Shown here: positions 1-5,236 of the stretch, piece after piece
Position numbering within the stretch: position 1 is the stretch's first letter
Layout: every line of letters starts with the position of its first letter
The notes under the pieces: model-generated
What the model was told of the DNA's origin: nothing
The model's database searches: none
Seen by the model: the letters and a program-made list of their open reading frames with translations, nothing else
Assembly: GCA_902795835.1 (NCBI GenBank)
Contig: CADBNA010000367.1
Coordinates: 1 to 7,725, forward strand
Origin: an uncultured Lachnospiraceae bacterium
GTDB lineage: Bacteria > Bacillota_A > Clostridia > Lachnospirales > Lachnospiraceae
Direction of reading: 5' to 3'
DNA length: 7,725 nt
Made by a program: the position numbers and the translations under genes

Positions 1-483
1 AACAGTGGTATCTGCCTGTGCATTCTGAGCGGTCGTATCCGTCCATCCGGTGGAGTAGGAAGAGTTTCCGCCGAACAGGCTGGAGAAAAGATCATTTGCG
101 CTCTGTGTGCCTGAACCGTACTGGGAGCCGGTGCCGCTCTGCGTGCCGGAGCCGTACTGGGAGCCGGTGCCGCTCTGCGTGCCGGAACTGTACTGGGAAC
201 CGCCGCCAGCCTGGCTGCCTCCGGAGGAACCGCCCAGCAGACCGCTAAGTCCCCCTCCGCCGCCCAGAAGCAGAACAGCGAGAATAATGAGGATCAGCGG
301 GTTGAAACCGCCGCCGCTCCGCCTGCCTCCGGTGTTTCTGCCGCTGTCAGGAGTAGGCCGGAAGCTTCCGCCTGCCCCGGAATCGCCTACCGGGCCGGTG
401 CCGAGGCCGTCGCCTCTCTTGTAGACATCTTTTCCCTGGCCGGTTACATTCTTTTTGCGGCCCTGTGGTCTGTTTTCGCTCAT
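1..483 (-). CDS. Gly/Ser-rich membrane-anchored surface protein, N-terminal part (gene cut by window edge)
   Basis: The minus strand is open for 161 codons from an ATG at 483-481 to the left edge, with no stop. A good ribosome binding site (AGGGAG, plus-strand 494-499) lies 10 nt upstream of the ATG. The product starts MSENRPQGRKKNV and has a basic, Gly-rich N-terminus (residues 1-59, including GLGTGPVG at 26-33). A hydrophobic segment follows (about 60-73, NPLILIILAVLLL), then Gly/Ser-rich linker with repeats of SQYGSGTQSGTG (about 96-128). This is the layout of a type II membrane protein: short positive tail inside, anchor, flexible stalk outside. The catalytic or binding domain would lie beyond the window. 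From memory, similar N-termini occur on clostripain-related (C11) cysteine peptidases of Lachnospiraceae, but no part of that domain is visible, so this is only a suggestion. The gene is transcribed away from the capA gene. The reading frame is well supported; the function is not. Confidence 0.82.
   Translation of the reverse strand, partial: MSENRPQGRKKNVTGQGKDVYKRGDGLGTGPVGDSGAGGSFRPTPDSGRNTGGRRSGGGFNPLILIILAVLLLGGGGGLSGLLGGSSGGSQAGGGSQYSSGTQSGTGSQYGSGTQSGTGSQYGSGTQSANDLFSSLFGGNSSYSTGWTDTTAQNAQADTTV
107..202 (-). repeat. 36-bp tandem repeat in the stalk of the left-edge gene
   Basis: Two near-identical 36-bp units (107-142 and 143-178) abut directly, followed by a partial, more diverged third unit (179 to about 202). 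Each encodes one copy of the 12-residue peptide SQYGSGTQSGTG on the minus strand. Because the unit is a multiple of three, gain or loss of a copy would change stalk length without breaking the frame. The copies lie 20-50 residues outside the membrane anchor. Confidence 0.85.
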
Positions 484-553
484 CTCTTGGATTCTCCCTC
501 TGTATGATGCCCGCGGGTTGCTCCGCTCATTCTGGTGCAGTAATATCAGCTTA

Positions 554-582
554 ATAATAGCATAGGATCAGTCCGCGGACAA
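554..582 (-). promoter_or_regulatory. Candidate sigma-A promoter for the left-edge gene
   Basis: Read on the minus strand there is a -35 box TTGTCC (582-577, 4 of 6 matches to TTGACA), a spacer of exactly 17 bp, and a -10 box TATTAT (559-554, 5 of 6 matches to TATAAT). Transcription would start near 547 and leave a leader of about 64 nt before the ATG at 483. Position, spacing and orientation fit; there is no experimental support. Confidence 0.5.
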
Positions 583-592
583 ATATATTTGT
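571..592. promoter_or_regulatory. Candidate operator: overlapping palindromes between divergent promoters
   Basis: ACAAATATATTTGT at 579-592 is a perfect 14-bp palindrome. It overlaps the last four bases of the minus-strand -35 box and the first base of the plus-strand -35 box. A second perfect palindrome, GTCCGCGGAC, occupies 571-580 and shares its last two bases with the first. A protein bound here could control both directions at once. Perfect symmetry is directly visible; the operator role is inferred from position. Confidence 0.4.
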
Positions 593-620
593 TGAGTTTC
601 ACCCGGATGGATGGTAAACT
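592..620 (+). promoter_or_regulatory. Candidate sigma-A promoter for capA and the downstream genes
   Basis: A -35 box TTGAGT (592-597, 4 of 6) is separated by 17 bp from a -10 box TAAACT (615-620, 4 of 6). The start would be near 627, giving a leader of about 42 nt before the ATG at 669. The boxes are weaker than those of the opposing promoter, so this call depends mainly on the exact spacing and location. Confidence 0.4.
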
Positions 621-668
621 GAACTGTACTGTTTTGCGGTGCAGACAGTGAGAAAGAGGTGACAGCAG

Positions 669-2810
669 ATGCCGGATAAGCGCACGGGAATCCATCCCGA
701 TGAAAAAAAAGATATTATGTCGGCTGAAACAGATAAAGAGACAGAATATGATGAGACAGATATCCTTTTTGATGACCTGTCTGAGACGGACATCATTGAG
801 GACCCAGATGAACCGGATCGGGAAAAGGGTGAGCTTCTGCAATATCTGCAGAGAAAATCCGAGAAAAAAAGACGCAGGGAGAAGCAGGTGCGGACACTCT
901 GGTTTATCCTTGCGGTTACCGTCCTTCTGTCTGTATTCACGATTGTATTTGTGGGAACCAGGCTGGCGGCAGGAACTTTTGAGATGCCTTTCGGAAAACC
1001 CGGCGGCAGTTCCAGCCCTGGCAAGGCTGCGGGAACTGTGAGTGAAGGCAGCGATATATCGGAATCGCAGGAAAGCACAGCGTCAGACACCGCAGCAGAA
1101 CCGGAAGAAGGTACGGACTCCGGACACCCGGCCGAGTCTGAAAAAAGCGCTGTTTCCGGCAGCACAGCGGAGACAGAAGAGAACGCAGCCTCCGTCAGCG
1201 CAGCAGAGACAGAGGAGAATGAAGCTTCCGTCAGCGCAGCAGAGACAGAGGAGAATACAGCCGACGGCAGTACAGCAGTAACTGAACAGGATGCAGCCGC
1301 CGGCAGCGCGGCAGAGTCAGAAGAAGCCGCAGCAGCTGAGAGCGGAGAGACAACAGAAGAGGGCACAGCCGCACCTTCAGGTGTCGTGGATGAGGTGACG
1401 TTCGTCGCCGCGGGAGACAACCTGATTCATCAGAGACTGTATGAGCAGGCTGCTGCGCGCAGTGAAGACGGTTCCTATGATTTTTCCTATGCCTATGAGA
1501 TGGCAGCCCCCTTTATTTCTCAGCATGACATTGCCTGGATTGATGTAGAGACGCTGATCAACAACCGGCTGGAACCCAGCGGATATCCTGATTTCTCCAC
1601 ACCGGGGGAGAATGGAAACGCTCTTCTGGAGGCGGGATTCAACGTGTTCAGCCTGGCCAGCAATCACACCTATGATTTTGGTGCGGAAGGAGTAAGGGCA
1701 ACTCTGGACTTCTGGTCAGAGAACCTGCCTGACAGCGCCCTGACAACGGGATTGTGGGAGAATGGCAAGTATGAAGATATTCCGATTCTGACGACAGAGC
1801 AGGGATACCGGATCGCGTTCCTGACGTATGTGGATTTCATGAATGGAGCGCCGGAGGAAAAAATGCCCCGCCGTGTTATACTGCTGGCAGAAGAGGACCT
1901 GATCAGAGATCAGATTCAGCTGGCGCGGGAGAAGGCGGATGCGGTTGTTGTGAGCTGTCACTGGGGTGAAGAGGGCAGCCACGGCATCACAGAGGAGCAG
2001 ATGCTGATGTCACAGAAGGTGGCAGACTGGGGGGCGGATATCATTATCGGAGATCACACCCATGTCATCCAGAATGCGGCATGGATTACTGCAGCGGACG
2101 GCCGCAGGGTTTTCTGCGTATACTCCCTGGGAAATTTCGTTTCGACACAGGAACTCCCCGATGAACTGATCGGCCAGCTCTTTGAAGTCACACTGAGATT
2201 TATGGACGGGCCTGACGGCAAGCTGGTGGAGGTTGCAGACCCGGCGCTGGTTCCCACACTGACCGTATATGGGGAGGACGGCACAGAATCAAGGGTTGTC
2301 CTGTACAGCGACGTCACCAATGAAGAGATCAGGGAGCACGGCATCCGCACGGCATTCCCGGAATTCAACAGAGCATACATTGAAAAAGTCATACGGGAAA
2401 ACGTGAACGGCCTGTATCTGAATGAACCTCTCACAGAGTTTGAGGATGACGGAGAGGAAGAACCGGAGACAGAAGCCGGACCGGACGGGAATACCGAAGG
2501 TCCGGAAACCGGATCAGACAGCGAGACTGCAGAAGACGAAATCAAAGCCGACAGATCCGAACCGGAAGTGAAGGAAGAAGAGCCGCTGGACGGAACGGAA
2601 CCGAAAACAAAAGAAGAGCCGCGGAACGAAAAGGAACCGGAAACAAAAGAAGAGCCGCAGAACGAAACGGAACCGGAAACTGAAGAACTGCAGACCGGAT
2701 CAGAATCGGAGACAGTGCAGCAGACCGGATCCAAAACAATCTCGAAGACAGAAATTCCGCTGACCGGTTCAGAAGCGCAGGAGAATACGAACGAAAAAGC
2801 GGCTGCCTGA
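669..2810 (+). CDS. capA-like: CapA-family protein (PGA_cap metallophosphatase-like fold), membrane-anchored, with long repeat stalk and acidic tail
   Basis: The 713-residue product has a charged cytoplasmic N-terminus (1-75) and one membrane segment (about 77-97). A Ser/Thr/Glu-rich stalk (about 110-240) contains seven 12-residue repeats. The CapA domain spans about 243-585 and a low-complexity acidic tail runs from about 590 to 713. Domain motifs in order are AAGDN (247-251), SLASNHTYDFG (328-338), SCHWGEE (429-435), GDHTHVIQ (461-468) and YSLGNFVSTQ (485-494). These are the typical Asp/Asn/His clusters of the poly-gamma-glutamate CapA/PgsA-type family with a calcineurin-like fold. The active domain should be outside the cell. 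Many CapA homologues occur without poly-gamma-glutamate synthases, and no capB or capC is present here, so the substrate is unknown. The chosen ATG has AGAGGTGA at 655-662, six nt upstream; an in-frame ATG at 717 lacks a comparable site. The protein is much longer than the roughly 350-400 residues common in the family, because of the stalk and tail. Confidence 0.92.
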   Translation: MPDKRTGIHPDEKKDIMSAETDKETEYDETDILFDDLSETDIIEDPDEPDREKGELLQYLQRKSEKKRRREKQVRTLWFILAVTVLLSVFTIVFVGTRLAAGTFEMPFGKPGGSSSPGKAAGTVSEGSDISESQESTASDTAAEPEEGTDSGHPAESEKSAVSGSTAETEENAASVSAAETEENEASVSAAETEENTADGSTAVTEQDAAAGSAAESEEAAAAESGETTEEGTAAPSGVVDEVTFVAAGDNLIHQRLYEQAAARSEDGSYDFSYAYEMAAPFISQHDIAWIDVETLINNRLEPSGYPDFSTPGENGNALLEAGFNVFSLASNHTYDFGAEGVRATLDFWSENLPDSALTTGLWENGKYEDIPILTTEQGYRIAFLTYVDFMNGAPEEKMPRRVILLAEEDLIRDQIQLAREKADAVVVSCHWGEEGSHGITEEQMLMSQKVADWGADIIIGDHTHVIQNAAWITAADGRRVFCVYSLGNFVSTQELPDELIGQLFEVTLRFMDGPDGKLVEVADPALVPTLTVYGEDGTESRVVLYSDVTNEEIREHGIRTAFPEFNRAYIEKVIRENVNGLYLNEPLTEFEDDGEEEPETEAGPDGNTEGPETGSDSETAEDEIKADRSEPEVKEEEPLDGTEPKTKEEPRNEKEPETKEEPQNETEPETEELQTGSESETVQQTGSKTISKTEIPLTGSEAQENTNEKAAA
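1080..1331 (+). repeat. Seven-unit 36-bp repeat encoding the CapA stalk
   Basis: Residues 138-221 of the CapA-family protein divide into seven consecutive 12-residue units. The third to fifth read VSGSTAETEENA, ASVSAAETEENE and ASVSAAETEENT; the outer ones are more diverged (for example ASDTAAEPEEGT and AAGSAAESEEAA). At DNA level the units at 1188-1223 and 1224-1259 are almost identical, which suggests recent duplication in the middle of an older array. Confidence 0.88.
2559..2702 (+). repeat. 36-bp repeat in the acidic C-terminal tail of the CapA-family protein
   Basis: The tail contains EPKTKEEPRNEK (residues 644-655, nt 2598-2633) followed directly by EPETKEEPQNET (656-667, nt 2634-2669). 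A diverged 13-residue copy precedes them and a partial copy (EPETEE) follows. The peptide is rich in Glu, Pro, Lys and Thr and should be extended and unstructured. The period is again 12 residues, although the sequence is unrelated to the stalk repeat. Confidence 0.75.
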
Positions 2811-2840
2811 GTGCCGCCGCAAAAAACAGGACAGAATAAC

Positions 2841-2873
2841 GGAGGGCAGTATTTGCCACGTAAGGAGGGTACC
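2841..2873 (+). promoter_or_regulatory. Two ribosome binding sites ahead of the alcohol dehydrogenase
   Basis: GGAGGG at 2841-2846 sits six nt before an in-frame TTG (2853-2855), and AAGGAGGG at 2862-2869 sits four nt before the ATG at 2874. The second site and the ATG are the stronger pair, and only the ATG gives the family's usual N-terminus. The first pair could give a form seven residues longer. Confidence 0.6.
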
Positions 2874-4097
2874 ATGGCTGAGAATTTTACGTATTATGCA
2901 CCTACCAGAGTAGTTTTCGGGAGGGATACGGAGCTGCAGTGCGGAAAACTGGCAGCGGCCGAGGGAGGCACACGTGTGCTGATTCATTACGGCGGCCGGA
3001 GCGCGGTCCGGTCCGGACTGATTGCCAGAGTGCGGAAGTCTCTGGAGGATGCCGGCCTGTTTTGCGCGGAGCTTGGCGGCGTTGTGCCGAATCCTCACCT
3101 GTCGCTGATCCGGGAAGGGATCGCCCTGGGAAAAAAAGAAGGGATCGATTTCGTTCTGGCAGTCGGCGGAGGCAGTGTGATTGATTCTGCAAAGGCAATT
3201 GCCTACGGTCTGGCTGAAGATGGAGATATATGGGATCTCTACTCGAAGAAAAGAAAGGCAAAGGCCTGCCTTCCGGTCGGCGTTGTACTGACAATCGCCG
3301 CTTCCGGCAGCGAGATGAGCAACAGCTCCGTCATTACAAAAGAAGATGAGGATCTGAAGAGGAGCTATAATGATGACCTGAGCCGCCCGCGGTTTGCAGT
3401 AATGAACCCGGCTCTGACACAGACCCTTCCCGACTGGCAGACAGAAGCCGGCTGCACGGATATTCTCATGCATACGCTGGAGAGATATTTCCCGGCCGGA
3501 CCGCATATGGAACTGACGGATTCCATTGCGGAAGGACTGCTTCGCACTGTGATCCGGAACGCTGAAATCCTGCATACCGAGCCGGACAATTATGATGCGC
3601 GCGCGGAGGTTATGTGGGCCGGCAGCCTGTCGCACAATGACCTCACCGGATGCGGGCAGCTGACCAGAGGCGATTTTGTCGCCCACGGTCTGGAGCATGA
3701 GCTGAGCGGGTTCTATGATGTGACGCACGGCGCAGGTCTTGCGGCAATATGGGGCAGCTGGGCAAGGTATGTGTATAAAGATGCGCTGGACCGGTTTGTG
3801 AGATTTGCCGGGAATGTTTTCGGAATAAGTGTTCAGACGGAGGGCCAGGAACCTCTGGAGGGCCAGGCGCTGCAGGAGGCCCGCGAGAAGGCTGCACTGG
3901 CAGGCATAGAGGCGCTGGAAGCGTTCTTCCGCAGGATCGGCATGCCGACCTCCCTGACGGAGCTCGGCCTGAAGGTGAGCGAAGAAGACTGCCGCCGTCT
4001 TGCGGCTTCCGCCGCGGCGGCATGCGGAGGCAGCAAGGGATCGGCCAGGCTGCTCTATGAAGAAGATATGTTCAACATTTATATGGCGGCACGCTGA
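2874..4097 (+). CDS. Iron-containing alcohol dehydrogenase, NAD(P)H butanol-dehydrogenase (BDH/YqhD) type
   Basis: The 407-residue cytosolic enzyme belongs to the group III (iron-activated) alcohol dehydrogenases, which interconvert aldehydes and alcohols using NAD(P)H. The N-terminus NFTYYAPTRVVFGRDTE is typical of the BDH branch. The nucleotide-binding motif GGGS..D..AK is at 98-107, and the second loop TIAASGSEMS at 140-149. The expected metal ligands are all present: Asp196 and His200 in TDILMHTLERYF, His275 in HGLEHELSGFYD, and His285 in THGAGLA. The product is slightly longer than the roughly 385-390 residues common in the family. A Gln/Glu-rich stretch at about 320-340 may account for this. 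The start at 2874 was chosen over an in-frame GTG at 2811 because of its strong ribosome binding site and the family N-terminus. Tandem stops (TGA TAA) end the gene. It lies 63 nt after capA and 23 nt before azlC. The true aldehyde substrate cannot be read from the sequence. Confidence 0.95.
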   Translation: MAENFTYYAPTRVVFGRDTELQCGKLAAAEGGTRVLIHYGGRSAVRSGLIARVRKSLEDAGLFCAELGGVVPNPHLSLIREGIALGKKEGIDFVLAVGGGSVIDSAKAIAYGLAEDGDIWDLYSKKRKAKACLPVGVVLTIAASGSEMSNSSVITKEDEDLKRSYNDDLSRPRFAVMNPALTQTLPDWQTEAGCTDILMHTLERYFPAGPHMELTDSIAEGLLRTVIRNAEILHTEPDNYDARAEVMWAGSLSHNDLTGCGQLTRGDFVAHGLEHELSGFYDVTHGAGLAAIWGSWARYVYKDALDRFVRFAGNVFGISVQTEGQEPLEGQALQEAREKAALAGIEALEAFFRRIGMPTSLTELGLKVSEEDCRRLAASAAAACGGSKGSARLLYEEDMFNIYMAAR

Positions 4098-4120
4098 TAA
4101 ACGGGGTAACAGAAAGACTG

Positions 4121-4906
4121 ATGGAAACGAACACACAACGTACAGAGAGAAGAGGAGGACAGTGGTTTGCCCTGGGACTCAGAAACGGAATTCCCATCTG
4201 CATGGGCTATTTCGCCGTTTCTTTTGCGTTGGGAATTACTGCCCGAAATTGCGGACTCCATGCTTTTCAGGCGTTCCTGATGTCTCTGCTGATGGTTGCC
4301 TCTGCAGGAGAGTATGCAGCCGTGACGCTGATTGCTTCCGGCGCCGGCGCGATTGAGATGATCATTACCACTCTGATCGTCAACCTGCGGTATTTTCTTA
4401 TGAGCTGTTCCCTTACGCAGAAGATCCGGCCGGGTTCGTCCCCCATTCATCGCTTTCTGCTTCCGCAGGGCATAACCGATGAGATCTTCGGCCTGTCTGT
4501 CTCGGTGGAGGGCTGGCTGAATCCTCTCTATACGTACGGTCTTCTGCTCATTTCAGCCGCCGGCTGGTGCGCCGGCACGGTTCTCGGGGTCGTCATGGGA
4601 AATATTCTGCCGGTTTGGGTGACGAATGGTCTCAGTGTGGCCATGTACGGCATGTTTCTGGCAATTATTATTCCGCCCTCCCGGAAATCCCGGTTTATTC
4701 TCGGGCTGGTTACGGTTTCCATGGCGGCCAGCGGGCTGTTTGCCGTGCTGCCGGGCATCCGGCGGGTCTCGTCGGGATTTCGGATTATTATCCTGACAGT
4801 TCTGATCGCCGGGGCTGCTGCGTGGCTTCGCCCGATTGAAGAAGAGGACGAGGACAACAACCCGGAAGAGACACAGGGTAAGGACACAGAAGGAGGATGG
4901 GGATGA
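4121..4906 (+). CDS. azlC: AzlC family branched-chain amino acid exporter, large subunit
   Basis: The 261-residue integral membrane protein has the AzlC signature order: GLRNGIPICMGYFAVSFALG (19-38), SAGEYAAVTLIASGA (61-75), NLRYFLMSCSL (88-98) and TDEIFGLS (119-126). At least six hydrophobic segments follow one another: about 26-40, 50-71, 78-97, 136-160, 168-186 and 192-211, with a last one at 220-236. AzlC works with the small partner AzlD to export branched-chain amino acids (B. subtilis AzlCD, E. coli YgaZH). The C-terminus carries an unusual acidic tail (about 239-261, EEEDEDNNPEE...). The ribosome binding site before the ATG is poor (AGAAAG at 4111-4116), so translation may depend partly on coupling to the dehydrogenase gene 23 nt upstream. 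Some annotations call this family an ABC transporter permease; no ATPase is nearby. Confidence 0.93.
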   Translation: METNTQRTERRGGQWFALGLRNGIPICMGYFAVSFALGITARNCGLHAFQAFLMSLLMVASAGEYAAVTLIASGAGAIEMIITTLIVNLRYFLMSCSLTQKIRPGSSPIHRFLLPQGITDEIFGLSVSVEGWLNPLYTYGLLLISAAGWCAGTVLGVVMGNILPVWVTNGLSVAMYGMFLAIIIPPSRKSRFILGLVTVSMAASGLFAVLPGIRRVSSGFRIIILTVLIAGAAAWLRPIEEEDEDNNPEETQGKDTEGGWG

Positions 4907-5211
4907 GCGGTAACAAGATATATGCGGCGCTTTTTATCATGGCTTTGACGATCTACCTGATCCGCCTGACCCCTTTCCTCTTTCTGCGCAAGCCGATTAC
5001 AAACCGGTGGTTTCGTTCTTTTCTGTATTACGTTCCTTATGTGACGCTGGCTGTGATGACATTTCCCGCCATACTGACAGCTACCGGCGATATCCGCACG
5101 GGCACGGCCGCACTCGCTGTCGGCCTTCTGACGGCATGGTTTTCCGGTGATCTGTTTGCAGTAGCAGTCGGATGCTGTGTGACAGTGTTTCTTGTAGCCC
5201 TGATTCTCTGA
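4903..5211 (+). CDS. azlD: AzlD family branched-chain amino acid exporter, small subunit
   Basis: The 102-residue membrane protein has four likely hydrophobic segments (about 6-27, 40-60, 67-80 and 84-102). It carries the AzlD hallmark IYLIRLTPFLFLRKP (17-31) followed by FLYYVPYVTLAVMTFPAIL (40-58). It should pair with AzlC in the cytoplasmic membrane. The ATG at 4903 overlaps the azlC stop as ATGA, and AAGGAGG at 4890-4896 is six nt away, so it is preferred. An in-frame ATG at 4897 touches the ribosome binding site directly and would add only two residues. The overlap indicates translational coupling and equal production of the two subunits. Tandem TGA stops end the gene. Confidence 0.93.
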   Translation: MSGNKIYAALFIMALTIYLIRLTPFLFLRKPITNRWFRSFLYYVPYVTLAVMTFPAILTATGDIRTGTAALAVGLLTAWFSGDLFAVAVGCCVTVFLVALIL

Positions 5212-5236
5212 TGAACTGCCGGCATGGAGTGATGAC

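Noticed and set aside
107..202. A CRISPR-like 36-bp repeat periodicity.
   Set aside because: The units abut with no spacers and are in frame within a coding sequence.
18..424. Arg/Cys-rich and Pro-rich open frames on the plus strand opposite the left-edge gene.
   Set aside because: They lack ribosome binding sites and are shifted complements of the 36-bp repeat; the minus strand shows an anchor, stalk and proper start.
510..517. CCCGCGGG palindrome in the leader of the left-edge gene.
   Set aside because: It is only 8 bp long in a GC-rich stretch and has no clear partner or positional logic.
599..1420. A 273-codon Ser/Ala-rich open frame on the minus strand opposite the CapA stalk.
   Set aside because: It is the complement of the acidic repeat codons (GAG/GCA/ACA read as serine, alanine and valine) and would extend across the divergent promoter region. 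The same applies to the minus-strand frame at 2054-2875.
2754..2768. IPLTG near the CapA C-terminus, resembling a sortase signal (LPxTG).
   Set aside because: The order is IPLTG rather than LPxTG, and no hydrophobic segment or positive tail follows; the protein already has an N-terminal anchor.
2811..2873. A GTG start at 2811 adding 21 residues to the alcohol dehydrogenase.
   Set aside because: It has no ribosome binding site of its own at a suitable distance, the added residues do not resemble the family, and the ATG at 2874 gives the canonical N-terminus.
2769..4136. A 455-codon open frame on the minus strand covering the whole alcohol dehydrogenase gene.
   Set aside because: The plus strand encodes a complete dehydrogenase with all metal ligands and a strong ribosome binding site. 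The antisense product has no recognisable motifs, and its openness follows from codon bias on the real strand.
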